Source of the DNA: Cohaesibacter haloalkalitolerans
GTDB lineage: Bacteria > Pseudomonadota > Alphaproteobacteria > Rhizobiales > Cohaesibacteraceae
Length of the DNA stretch: 64,000 nucleotides
Direction of reading: 5' to 3'
NCBI RefSeq assembly: GCF_003574655.1
Contig: NZ_QNUM01000002.1
Location: forward strand, 558,001-622,000
Numbering within the stretch: position 1 is the first letter of the stretch; each line of letters starts with the position of its first letter. The translations under genes and the position numbers were made by a program. Of the stretch, positions 1 through 8,350 are shown piece by piece. The notes under the pieces were generated by a model that was given only the letters and a program-made list of their open reading frames with translations, was not told where the DNA came from and did not search any database.

Positions 1-2
1 TG

Positions 3-494
3 GCCAAGGAGCTGATCCGCGATGATTTCGGGGTCGCGGACAGCAAATTCGTAATCAACTATTATCGCCTGTCGGCGGATCGGCGGCTGCTGTTTGGCGG
101 TGGCGAGACCTACAGCTTCAAGTTTCCGGAAGATATCAAATCCTTCGTGCGCAAGCCGATGCTGGAAATCTATCCGCAGCTCAAGGATGTGCGCATCGAT
201 TATGGCTGGGGTGGCACGCTCGGGATCACCGTCAACCGCATGCCCTATTTCGCCAAGCTGGACAAGAATATCCTCAACGCCAGCGGCTTTTCCGGCCACG
301 GCGTGGCGATTGCCACCATCGCCGGCAAGATCCTTGCCGACACCATTGATGGTCAGGCCAGCCGCTTCGACGCCATGGACCATGTGCCGACCTACCCGTT
401 CCCCGGCGGGCGTCACCTGCGCCACGCCCTGCTGGTCATGGCGATGCTCTACTACAAGACGCGGGACAAGATCGGCACCCCAGCCCGACCATGA
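3..494 (+). CDS. PuuB-like FAD-dependent amine oxidoreductase, 3' part
   Basis: The reading frame is open from the left edge, so the N-terminal FAD-binding half lies outside the window. The visible 163 residues match the C-terminal part of DAO-family enzymes of the gamma-glutamylputrescine oxidase type: a substrate-domain strand with NYYRLSADRRLLFGGGE, then the FAD-contacting GFSGHGVAIATIAGKILAD segment. Family members oxidise a primary or gamma-glutamylated amine to an aldehyde with release of ammonia and H2O2. The adjoining aldehyde dehydrogenase and class I amidotransferase fit a Puu-type putrescine route. It is a different subfamily from the second PuuB-like enzyme nearby. The substrate is inferred from context only. 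Confidence 0.85.
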   Translation, partial: AKELIRDDFGVADSKFVINYYRLSADRRLLFGGGETYSFKFPEDIKSFVRKPMLEIYPQLKDVRIDYGWGGTLGITVNRMPYFAKLDKNILNASGFSGHGVAIATIAGKILADTIDGQASRFDAMDHVPTYPFPGGRHLRHALLVMAMLYYKTRDKIGTPARP

Positions 495-566
495 TCGCCC
501 CGGATCTGATCGCAAGGGCCTGCCGATCAGCGACTGATCCGCCCAAATCAACAATCAGGAAACAAC

Positions 567-588
567 AAAGGGGCCTCATGGCCCCTTT
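567..588. terminator. Bidirectional hairpin between convergent genes
   Basis: AAAGGGGCC and GGCCCCTTT flank a four-base loop and form a perfect 9-bp stem between the stop codons of the converging oxidase and aldehyde dehydrogenase genes. The A/T ends give a short U-run on either strand, so it can end transcription from both sides. Confidence 0.75.
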
Positions 589-622
589 CTCATCGGTGAG
601 TTTCAAATCGATAAATCCCGAC

Positions 623-2047
623 TTAAGGACGCGAGATGGCCTTGATTTCAAGGAAATCGTCCATACCGAAATGGCCGCCCTCACGGCCCAGACCGCTCAT
701 CTTGTAACCACCGAAGGGGCTGCCCCAGTTGATGTCGGTGCCGTTGATGCGGACCATCCCGGCGCGCAGAGCTCTGGCAACACGGGTGGCGCGGGCCTCA
801 TCGCCGGTTTCGATATAGGCGGCAAGGCCGTAGGGGGTGTCGTTGGCAATAGCGATGGCCTCTTCCTCCCCCTCGAACGGAATCATCGTCAGCACCGGCC
901 CGAAGATCTCTTCGCGGGCGATGGTCATCTGATTGTTGGCATTGCCAAAGACGGTGGGCTTGCAGAAATAGCCCACATTGCGCCCTTCGGGTTTGCCGGT
1001 GCCGCCCGCCAACAGGGTCGCGCCTTCATCGATGCCCTTCTGGATCAGCGCCTGCACCTTTTCATATTGCATCTGGCTGACCAGTGGACCGATATGGCGC
1101 CCGTCCTCGGCGGGGTCACCAACGGCGGTATTTTCAGCCACCGTTCTGGCGATCTGCATGGCGTCGTCATAGACGCTCTTCTCAACCAGCATCCGGGTTG
1201 GCGCGTTGCAAGACTGGCCGGTGTTGGAGAAGACGGCCCGCGCGCCGCGGGTCACGGATTTTTCCAGATCCTCGACATCGGCAAAAACAACATTCGGGCT
1301 CTTGCCACCGAGCTCCAACGCCACGCGCTTGACGGTTTCGGCAGCATCCCGGGTCACGGCCACACCGCCACGGGTCGAGCCTGTGAAAGACATCATCTGG
1401 ATATCGGGATGGCGGGACAGCGCCGAGCCGACCACCGGCCCTTCGCCGTTGACAAGGTTGATCACGCCAGCAGGCACGCCCGCTTCATGCAGGATTTCCA
1501 TATAGAGCATGGCCGACAGCGGCGTCAGCTCGGAAGGCTTCAGCACCATGGTGCAACCAGTGGCCAGCGCCGGGGCAATTTTCAGCACCATCTGGTTCAT
1601 TGGCCAGTTCCACGGCGTGATCAGGCCGCAAACACCGATCGGCTCGCGCAGGATGGTATCCCCGCAGCAGGTGCTTTCGAACTCATAGGCCTTGAGGGCC
1701 TCAATGAAACCTTCCAGATGCCCCACACCGACAGCCGCCTGAGAATCACGGGAGAGCCTGCAGGGCGCGCCCATCTCGGCAGTGATCACCTCGGCCATTT
1801 CATCATGACGGGCCTTGTAGGCTTCCAGAATGCTCTCAAGCAGCGCCACCCGCTCGGCCTTGATGGTTTGCGAATAGCTCGGAAAAGCCGCGTTGGCCGC
1901 CTTCACAGCAGCGTCCGCGTCGGCCTCGCTGCCCATGGAAATGACAGCGATCACCTCTTCGGTCGCCGGGTTGATGACGTCGAGATCCGTTGCCGAGATC
2001 GGGTCAACCCATTTTCCACCGATAAAGAACTTTCGTTTGTCCAACAT
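623..2047 (-). CDS. NAD(P)+-dependent aldehyde dehydrogenase
   Basis: A 474-residue ALDH-superfamily enzyme that oxidises an aldehyde to a carboxylate with NAD(P)+. Visible catalytic residues are Asn147 (in TPWNWPMN), general base Glu245 (in LELGGKS) and nucleophile Cys280 (in NTGQSC). The ATG at 2047 was chosen because it precedes the conserved N-terminal strand and has AGAGGGG upstream on the minus strand; an earlier in-frame ATG near 2077 lacks a comparable site. It lies 31 bases downstream of the amidotransferase gene on the same strand, so the two are probably cotranscribed. Beside PuuB-like oxidases it probably handles gamma-glutamyl-gamma-aminobutyraldehyde or a related aminoaldehyde (inference). 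Confidence 0.93.
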   Translation of the reverse strand: MLDKRKFFIGGKWVDPISATDLDVINPATEEVIAVISMGSEADADAAVKAANAAFPSYSQTIKAERVALLESILEAYKARHDEMAEVITAEMGAPCRLSRDSQAAVGVGHLEGFIEALKAYEFESTCCGDTILREPIGVCGLITPWNWPMNQMVLKIAPALATGCTMVLKPSELTPLSAMLYMEILHEAGVPAGVINLVNGEGPVVGSALSRHPDIQMMSFTGSTRGGVAVTRDAAETVKRVALELGGKSPNVVFADVEDLEKSVTRGARAVFSNTGQSCNAPTRMLVEKSVYDDAMQIARTVAENTAVGDPAEDGRHIGPLVSQMQYEKVQALIQKGIDEGATLLAGGTGKPEGRNVGYFCKPTVFGNANNQMTIAREEIFGPVLTMIPFEGEEEAIAIANDTPYGLAAYIETGDEARATRVARALRAGMVRINGTDINWGSPFGGYKMSGLGREGGHFGMDDFLEIKAISRP

Positions 2048-2078
2048 GATTGCTGCGCCCCTCTGCGCTCTATTCATC

Positions 2079-2852
2079 TCAGGCTTTGGTTGCCTTTTTC
2101 TGTTTCCATTCGCTCTCACGCGCCTTGAGGAAAGCCACGATCCCCGCGCCGATGGCATCCCGATCGATGGGATCGCCCAGAGATGCGGCAGCCTTGTCGG
2201 CAACATCGTCTTCAAGCACCACCTCGCGCTTGTCCTCGATCAGCGCTCCGACAAAAGCCTCGTTGAATTCCGGGTGCCCCTGAAAGGACAACACCTGATC
2301 CCCATAGGCAAGCGCCGCAACGTGACAGAAGTCGCTGGTGGCGATCACCCGTGCTTCCGGCGGCACATCGACCACCTGATCCTGATGGAAGGCAAGGATC
2401 GAGAAATCCGCACTGTCGGCCAGCACCGTACTGCCCAGCCAGTCGGGCCTGTCCTCACTCCATTGATAGGTCTGGCGACCGACGCCCCAGCCCTTTTCCG
2501 ACTTGATGACCTTGCCCCCCAACGCTTCGGCCAGAATCTGGTGGCCAAAGCAGATACCAACCATGGGCACCCCCGCAGCATAGGCGGCACGGATGAAATC
2601 CTTGAGGGCATGAATCCAAGGGTAGTCCTCATAGGCTCCGAATTTGGAGCCGGTGATCAGCCAAGCGTTGCAGGCATCCGGGCTCGGGGGAAGCTCGCCA
2701 TCCAGAGGCACGAAATATTCGAACGTCCAGTGCGACGGTGCGGTCTCACCGACCATCCGGGCGAACATGTCCGCGTAGGACGTATGGATCCGACCAAGGT
2801 CTTCGGGTGGACGGCCGGTTTCCAGAATGCCGAGCGTGAAATTTTCTGTCAT
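2079..2852 (-). CDS. Class I glutamine amidotransferase-like hydrolase
   Basis: A 257-residue stand-alone GATase1 domain of the GMP-synthase-like type. The nucleophile elbow is GICFGHQ with Cys101, and the second triad element is QGHPEF (His and Glu). It is not the canonical PuuD peptidase C26 sequence, but in this cluster it could remove glutamate from gamma-glutamyl-GABA or a similar gamma-glutamyl compound. It is the first gene of a probable two-gene minus-strand operon with the aldehyde dehydrogenase. No strong Shine-Dalgarno precedes the ATG. The intergenic region upstream, shared with the divergent oxidase, contains a perfect TTGTGATCACAA palindrome. Confidence 0.85.
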   Translation of the reverse strand: MTENFTLGILETGRPPEDLGRIHTSYADMFARMVGETAPSHWTFEYFVPLDGELPPSPDACNAWLITGSKFGAYEDYPWIHALKDFIRAAYAAGVPMVGICFGHQILAEALGGKVIKSEKGWGVGRQTYQWSEDRPDWLGSTVLADSADFSILAFHQDQVVDVPPEARVIATSDFCHVAALAYGDQVLSFQGHPEFNEAFVGALIEDKREVVLEDDVADKAAASLGDPIDRDAIGAGIVAFLKARESEWKQKKATKA

Positions 2853-2898
2853 CTCAGTGATCCAGGGCTCTTGACGCAGAGCGTTTCTTGATATGCAA

Positions 2899-2910
2899 TT
2901 GTGATCACAA
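2899..2910. promoter_or_regulatory. Perfect palindrome TTGTGATCACAA, candidate operator
   Basis: A 12-bp perfect dyad in the divergent promoter region between the amidotransferase and PuuB-like genes. A near copy lies at 3065-3076. The form, TTGT and ACAA half-sites around GATC, resembles operators of GntR-type dimeric regulators. No regulator gene is visible next to it. Confidence 0.45.
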
Positions 2911-3064
2911 AATACTAAGTCAAACCATTCCCGTCAATCACCCAGTCTGTTTCTTTTCTATTTCTGGCACGGCCCATAAATTCATGCAAATGACGCAGAA
3001 ATTGCTGAACATTCCAACGCAAAGGTCTCCTCAGTCAGCCAAAGCCCTACCCATTGCCGCCCTT

Positions 3065-3076
3065 TTGTGATCAGAA
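3065..3076. promoter_or_regulatory. Second copy of the candidate operator (TTGTGATCAGAA)
   Basis: It matches the 2899 palindrome at 11 of 12 positions and lies 45 bases before the oxidase start codon. Two copies in one divergent intergenic region suggest cooperative or independent control of both transcription units. Confidence 0.4.
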
Positions 3077-3120
3077 AATATTTCAACGGCATGCCGCCAA
3101 CAAAGTCTTCCGGAGGTTCC

Positions 3121-4461
3121 ATGAAGCATATTTACGAGCCCCTCGCCTATCAGGATTATCCGATCGAGACCAGCTATTGGCGCCAGACCGTTGATATGGC
3201 GGCGGCCACTGCCGACATCGAGACCCTTGAGGCGGATACCAGCTGTGATTTTGCGATTCTCGGTGCAGGCTACACGGGCCTGTTTGCGGCGCTGCGACTG
3301 GCCGAGGCCGGGGTAGACGTGGTGGTGGTCGATGCCAACCCGCCCGGCTGGGGAGCCTCCGGGCGCAATGGCGGCCTTGCCTGCGTCGGAGGCTCGAAGG
3401 TCAGCGATGATCACATCGAGCGCTGTTATGGCAGCGCCGATGCCCGGCTCTATTTTGATGCTGAACGCGGCGCCGTCGATCTAGTCGAAGCAACACTGGA
3501 GCAGTTTTCGCTTGATGTGGATCGCCATTCAAAAGGCTACAGCTACGTTGCCCACCGCCCCAAGGCGATTGCCGACCTCAAGGACTATGGCGAACAATAT
3601 GGCCGTCGTTATGGCCTGCCGCACGAGTTTCTCAACCAGCGGGCGATGATCGAACAGGGGATGAAGAGCCCGGACTTCTGCGCCGCAGTTCACCTGCCCA
3701 TCGGCTTTGCCATCAACCCAATGAAATTCGTGCTTGGCATCACCGCCATCGCCCGACAACGCGGCGTGCGTCTCCTTCACAACAGCCCCATTCGGCAGAT
3801 CAGAACCGGCAACGGCTACGAACTTGTCGGCGACCGGGCCGTGATAAAGGCCCGGAAGCTGATTGTCGCCACCAACGGCTACAGCAGTGACGATTTGCCC
3901 AAGGCGCTGGGCTCACGGTATCTGCCGGTGCAGTCCAACATTCTGGTTTCCCGCCCCCTGAGCAAGGACGAGATTGCCGAGCAGGGATGGTGGAGCGAGC
4001 AGATGGTGGTAGACACCCGCAATCTCTTGCATTATTTCCGGCTGCTGCCCGACAGGCGGATGCTGCTGGGCGTCCGCGGCTCCGTCGCCGTCACCCGCGA
4101 GACTATCGAGAAGACCCGCCAGAAGGCGCGACGCGACTTCGACCGGATGTTCCCGGCATGGCGGCATGTGGAAACGCCGCATTTCTGGTCTGGCCTCATC
4201 TGCATGACCCGCCGCCTGGTGCCCTTTGCCGGGCCGCTGCCGGGCATGGAGGGGGCCTATGCAGCCCTTGCCTATCATGGCAACGGGGTTTCGATGGGCC
4301 CCTATTGCGGCACTCTGGTGGCGGATCTGGCTCTGGGGCAGTCACGCCTGCCCCATCCCGCCTTCATGCAAAGGCCCATGCGTCCCTTCGAACTCGGCCC
4401 CTGGCGCCGCTGGAGCTTGCCGCCTGCTTTTGCGTGGTATGGCTTCAAGGATCGCGCCTGA
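3121..4461 (+). CDS. PuuB-like FAD-dependent oxidoreductase
   Basis: A 446-residue DAO/DadA-superfamily flavoenzyme of the gamma-glutamylputrescine oxidoreductase type. After an N-terminal ETSYW segment typical of PuuB it has the dinucleotide-binding motif GAGYTG at residues 48-53, followed by the FAD-contacting GASGRNGG. The C-terminal YHGNGVSMGPYCG segment closes the flavin site. The ATG at 3121 was chosen because GGAGG lies just upstream at 3112. It is transcribed divergently from the amidotransferase and aldehyde dehydrogenase genes across a region with two palindromic boxes. The exact amine substrate cannot be read from sequence. Confidence 0.88.
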   Translation: MKHIYEPLAYQDYPIETSYWRQTVDMAAATADIETLEADTSCDFAILGAGYTGLFAALRLAEAGVDVVVVDANPPGWGASGRNGGLACVGGSKVSDDHIERCYGSADARLYFDAERGAVDLVEATLEQFSLDVDRHSKGYSYVAHRPKAIADLKDYGEQYGRRYGLPHEFLNQRAMIEQGMKSPDFCAAVHLPIGFAINPMKFVLGITAIARQRGVRLLHNSPIRQIRTGNGYELVGDRAVIKARKLIVATNGYSSDDLPKALGSRYLPVQSNILVSRPLSKDEIAEQGWWSEQMVVDTRNLLHYFRLLPDRRMLLGVRGSVAVTRETIEKTRQKARRDFDRMFPAWRHVETPHFWSGLICMTRRLVPFAGPLPGMEGAYAALAYHGNGVSMGPYCGTLVADLALGQSRLPHPAFMQRPMRPFELGPWRRWSLPPAFAWYGFKDRA

Positions 4462-4769
4462 GTCTGTCCGGGGCTTCAAAAGACCGTGAGACTGTAGAAA
4501 ATGCGGTGCACAATTTTAGCGCCCAACCCGGCTCCGGTGCCTGAAAGGCCAAGCCCATCCGGAATGACCTCCTGCCAGTTTTTAACTGGTCGAATGTCGG
4601 ATAACTGTCAATTTTATCCATGGCCACGTGCAAAAAGGTGGAGCATTGACAGCTCAAAAAGATACGCCAGATGTCATAACCTGACAAAAACAACAATGGT
4701 GGACAGAGTTCTCTTGTTTGATTAAGCCTGTGGTCAGTCAAATGCAATCAGGAAGCTTCTCCTACTCCT
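4462..4769. other. Intergenic region, no gene seen
   Basis: This 308-base stretch separates the amine-catabolism cluster from the sulfotransferase. It holds a perfect 6-bp-arm inverted repeat, CCAGTT-ttt-AACTGG, at 4575-4589, which could be an operator or a weak hairpin. No convincing coding sequence, RNA or terminator with a T-run was found. Confidence 0.4.
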
Positions 4770-5606
4770 ATGCCAATCAACGAGACCAGCCGGGTCGGGT
4801 TTGTTCACATCCCCAAATGCGGCGGAACTTCCATCGAAGTCGCCATCGGCGTTGCCGAAAAATATCCCAGACTGGGACTTGAGAGAACGTCAACGACCCT
4901 CGACTACGACCATCTGTTCGGCGGTGGGCTGCAGCATCTCTCGGTGCGAGAGATACGGCAGAGCTATGCCGCTCAATGGACCGCGCTCGATTTTGTCTTC
5001 TCGGTGGTGCGGAACCCTGTTGATCGCTTTCTCTCGCAATTCTGCTGGGAGTATTACCGCTTCCAGAGCAATATCGAAGTCTCGTCGGTATTGATCGATC
5101 AATTGGCGGAAAGAGTTGCCCATCTCAAGGAACAGGCCGAACATCACCCGTTGTTCAACACACCGCACGAAGGCATCGGCGCAGCAAACGGCAACGATCA
5201 GCCAGTCAAACCGGCAGACCCAATCCGCCACCTGCTGCCGCAGGCCAGTTATCTCCACGATCAGGGACAACTGGTTGTCGAGAGGCTCTATGCCATCGAA
5301 AACATGCCCATGCTTGAGAACGACCTCCGGGAACGGCAGGCGCTCTGCTGCCCATTTGAAAAGCGCATGGCGAGCGACCTCACATCGAGACTGAAGCCGG
5401 CAATGCCCAAGCCGTTGATCGACGCTGTGTCAGACATTTATGCCAGCGACTTTGCCCTGCATGAGAAGTCTCTTGGCGCCCCTCGCAGGTCAGGTTCATC
5501 CTTCGGAATGCTGCGCGCCCTGCAAGGCATGCTGGGCCTGAAACAGAAGACCTATGACCGAGGAGTGCACTCCCCTGCCCACGCGCCCTCGGATGAACCG
5601 ACCTAA
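4770..5606 (+). CDS. Sulfotransferase family protein
   Basis: A 278-residue protein with the PAPS-binding signatures of the sulfotransferase family 2 fold: the 5'-phosphosulfate loop HIPKCGGTS at residues 13-21, and the 3'-phosphate-binding VVRNPVDRF around Arg81. Such enzymes transfer sulfate from PAPS to a carbohydrate, lipid or small molecule. It has no signal peptide or membrane segment, so it is probably cytosolic. It stands alone between unrelated units, so the acceptor is unknown. AGGAAG lies about 15 bases before the ATG, which is a longer spacing than usual. Confidence 0.85.
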   Translation: MPINETSRVGFVHIPKCGGTSIEVAIGVAEKYPRLGLERTSTTLDYDHLFGGGLQHLSVREIRQSYAAQWTALDFVFSVVRNPVDRFLSQFCWEYYRFQSNIEVSSVLIDQLAERVAHLKEQAEHHPLFNTPHEGIGAANGNDQPVKPADPIRHLLPQASYLHDQGQLVVERLYAIENMPMLENDLRERQALCCPFEKRMASDLTSRLKPAMPKPLIDAVSDIYASDFALHEKSLGAPRRSGSSFGMLRALQGMLGLKQKTYDRGVHSPAHAPSDEPT

Positions 5607-5692
5607 AGGCAGACTTTAGCCAACATCACGACCAGAGCAGGCGGATGCATGAACCCTCCACGCATCGCAGGCGGCTGACCGGGTTATGCAAC

Positions 5693-5719
5693 AGCAGAAT
5701 TGCCTGCCGCAATTCTGCT
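5693..5719. repeat. Perfect 11-bp inverted repeat
   Basis: AGCAGAATTGC and GCAATTCTGCT are exact complements around a five-base loop, downstream of the sulfotransferase stop and before the dehydrogenase operon. No T-run follows, so it is either an unusual terminator, an mRNA end-stabilising hairpin or a protein-binding site. Confidence 0.55.
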
Positions 5720-5861
5720 ATGCCAAATTAGAATTCCTTCAAAGTTGCGCTCGCGTGATGAATTCGATACCTCTATACGTAATCAAACCTAGATATACCG
5801 ACCAGACCGGCTATAACGACCAAACCTACATTCTCTCCCCAATCGACTTCAGGAGTTTTCC

Positions 5862-6563
5862 GTGACCGATTTACCAGGGCGCGTTTCGCGTCGGGGATTC
5901 CTCATGGGTTCCGCTGCCAGTGCAGCATTCGCAACCCTGATGAACCCTTCTTTTTCCCATGCGCAGGTTGAATTACCTCCATTGGAAGAATACAAACCCG
6001 TCTTTTTTGATGCCGATGAGTGGCGTTTCATCATGGCTGCCTGCGACCGGTTGATCCCGGCTGAAGGCGAAGGGCCGGGCGCGCTGGAAACCCGCGTGCC
6101 CGTGTTCATCGACCTGCAGATGACAGGCAGCTTTGGGGACGCCTCCGACTGGTATATGGCGGGCCCGCATCAGCCGGACGCCAGTCCCCTGTTCGGCTGG
6201 CAGTCGCCGCTAACCCCGGCACAGATCTATCGCAAGGCCATTCCGCTGTTTCAGGAATGGTGCCAGACGACTCATGGCAAAGCCTTCGAGGCGCTCGACG
6301 CCGAGACCAGAGACAGCGCCCTGACGGCCCTGCAGAAGGGCGAAGTCGGCCTTGCGCCCGAGTTGCGCGACTTCTTCTCGATCCTGCTGCAGAACACCAA
6401 GGAAGGCTATTTTGCCGACCCGATGTATGGCGGCAACTATCAGCTGAAAGCATGGACCTTCATCGGCTTCCCCGGAGCCCGCGGCGCCTATACCGAATGG
6501 GTGACCCGGCATAACCAGACCTACCCGCTGCCTGCGGTGTCCATTAGCGGCGAAAGGGCCTGA
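5862..6563 (+). CDS. Small (gamma) subunit of membrane-bound GMC dehydrogenase, TAT-exported
   Basis: A 233-residue protein of the gluconate 2-dehydrogenase subunit 3 family. The N-terminus carries a twin-arginine signal (SRRGFLMGS) followed by a short hydrophobic stretch ending near SHA. In this enzyme class the small subunit has no cofactor but acts as a chaperone that carries the flavin subunit through the Tat system. Translation is taken from a GTG at 5862 because AGGAG lies at 5851-5855 and this places the twin arginines near the N-terminus. It is first in an operon with the GMC flavoprotein 3 bases downstream and the cytochrome c subunit. Confidence 0.9.
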   Translation: MTDLPGRVSRRGFLMGSAASAAFATLMNPSFSHAQVELPPLEEYKPVFFDADEWRFIMAACDRLIPAEGEGPGALETRVPVFIDLQMTGSFGDASDWYMAGPHQPDASPLFGWQSPLTPAQIYRKAIPLFQEWCQTTHGKAFEALDAETRDSALTALQKGEVGLAPELRDFFSILLQNTKEGYFADPMYGGNYQLKAWTFIGFPGARGAYTEWVTRHNQTYPLPAVSISGERA

Positions 6564-6566
6564 TCC

Positions 6567-8339
6567 ATGGCAACAAGAACTGATCCCAAGAAAGACGTCG
6601 TGATTCTGGGCCTTGGCTGGACCGGAGCCATTCTCGGCATGGAACTGGCCAATGAAGGTCTCGAGATTCTGGCGCTGGAGCGCGGGGAAGATCGCGACAC
6701 CGTGCCTGACTTCCAGTATCCGGGCGTGATCGACGAACTGAAATATGGCATCCGCTACGGCTTCATGCAGAAGCCGTCGAAGATGACACTCACGGTGCGA
6801 CACAATCTGGACCAGACCGCGCTGCCTTACCGGCATCTGGGCTCCTTCCTGCCCGGCGATGGCGTCGGCGGGGCCGGCATCCACTGGAATGGCCACACTT
6901 GGCGGACACAGGATGTCGAGCTGCGGCTGAAATCCTATGTCGAGGAAACCTTCGGCGCTGACATCATCCCCGAAGGCATGCAGATCCAGGACTGGGGCGT
7001 CACCCAGGAAGAGCTCGAGCCCTATTATGATCGCCTCGAATACATGATGGGCATCTCGGGCAAGGCCGGCAACATCAATGGCGAGATTCAGGAAGGCGGC
7101 AACCCGTTCGAATCCCCCCGCTCCCGCGAATATCCCAATCCGCCACTCGACAATACCTATGACGCCGAACTGTTTGCCGATGCGGCCCGCAAGATGGGCT
7201 ATCACCCCTTCCCGCGCCCGGCGGCCAACGCCAGCCGTGCCTATACCAACGAGTATGGCATGCAGCTTGGCCCTTGCAACTATTGCGGTTTCTGCGAACG
7301 CTTCGGGTGTCTCAACTACTCCAAGGCCTCACCGCAGACCTGCATTCTGGATGCTTTGAAGAGAAAGCCGAACTTCAGCTACAAGACCCATTCGGAAGTG
7401 CTGAAAATCGAAAAGGCCGCCGATGGCAAGACCGCCACCGGGGTGACCTACTATGACGAGAAGACCGGGGACGAGGTGTTCCAGCCTGCCGATCTGGTGC
7501 TCGTGTGCACCTTTGCGCTCAACAACGTGCACCTGCTGCTGCTGTCCGGCATCGGCCAGCCCTATGATCCGGTGACCGGGGAAGGCGTGGTCGGACGGAA
7601 CTACTCCTACCAGATGACCGGCGGCACGGCGCTCTACTTCAAGGACAAGAATTTCAATCCCTTTATCGGCACCGGCTCCGTCGGCATGTCGATTGACGAC
7701 TTCTCCATCGGCCAGATCGACTTTGCCAAGGAAGGCTTCATCGGCGGCAGTTACATCACCGGAGGCCACACCGGCGGGCGTCCGATCGGCCAGATGTCCA
7801 CCCCTCCGGGCACACCGTCTTGGGGCAAGGGATGGAAGGAAGCCGCTGGCGAATGGTATCTCAAGAAGATGTCCATCGGCTCACATGGCTCCAACATGTC
7901 CTACCGCGACTGCTATCTCGATCTCGATCCGACCTACACGGACCGCCACGGCCGTCCTCTGATGCGCATGACCTTCAACTGGAAGGACAATGACATCAAG
8001 ATGACCCAGTTCATGAAGGGCAAGATCGAGGAAATCGCCGAGACCATGAGCCCGGACAAGATGGCCTCCGGCTACAAGAAGGAAGGCTCCGAATATGATG
8101 TGCGGCCCTATCAGTCGACCCACAATGTCGGCGGCGCCATCATGGGAACCGATCCGAAGACCTCCGTCATCAACCGCTACCTGCAAAGCTGGGATTGTCA
8201 CAACGTGTTCGTAATGGGCGCCTCCGCCTATCCGCAGAACACGCAATACAACCCGACCGGTCCGCTTGGTGCGCTGGCCTACTGGGCGGCGGATGCCATC
8301 CGCAAGGACTATCTCAAAGATCCACGCCCGTTGATGTGA
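6567..8339 (+). CDS. GMC-family flavoprotein dehydrogenase, large subunit
   Basis: A 590-residue glucose-methanol-choline oxidoreductase of the gluconate 2-dehydrogenase type. The N-terminal FAD fold has GLGWTGA. A cysteine-rich segment, CNYCGFCERFGC, about 235-250 residues in, corresponds to the Fe-S cluster region known from FAD-dependent glucose dehydrogenase. Near the C-terminus, STHNVGGA and QYNPTGPLG supply the catalytic His/Asn pair. It has no signal of its own and should be carried to the periplasm by the preceding TAT subunit. Electrons would pass to the triheme cytochrome and then to quinone. The sugar, sugar acid or polyol substrate cannot be told from sequence. Confidence 0.92.
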   Translation: MATRTDPKKDVVILGLGWTGAILGMELANEGLEILALERGEDRDTVPDFQYPGVIDELKYGIRYGFMQKPSKMTLTVRHNLDQTALPYRHLGSFLPGDGVGGAGIHWNGHTWRTQDVELRLKSYVEETFGADIIPEGMQIQDWGVTQEELEPYYDRLEYMMGISGKAGNINGEIQEGGNPFESPRSREYPNPPLDNTYDAELFADAARKMGYHPFPRPAANASRAYTNEYGMQLGPCNYCGFCERFGCLNYSKASPQTCILDALKRKPNFSYKTHSEVLKIEKAADGKTATGVTYYDEKTGDEVFQPADLVLVCTFALNNVHLLLLSGIGQPYDPVTGEGVVGRNYSYQMTGGTALYFKDKNFNPFIGTGSVGMSIDDFSIGQIDFAKEGFIGGSYITGGHTGGRPIGQMSTPPGTPSWGKGWKEAAGEWYLKKMSIGSHGSNMSYRDCYLDLDPTYTDRHGRPLMRMTFNWKDNDIKMTQFMKGKIEEIAETMSPDKMASGYKKEGSEYDVRPYQSTHNVGGAIMGTDPKTSVINRYLQSWDCHNVFVMGASAYPQNTQYNPTGPLGALAYWAADAIRKDYLKDPRPLM

Positions 8340-8350
8340 GGGAATGAAAG

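Noticed and set aside
491-2128. Long plus-strand open frame opposite the aldehyde dehydrogenase
   Set aside because: It is antisense to a gene with clear ALDH motifs; the translation is His/Arg/Gly-rich with no family resemblance and no ribosome-binding site.
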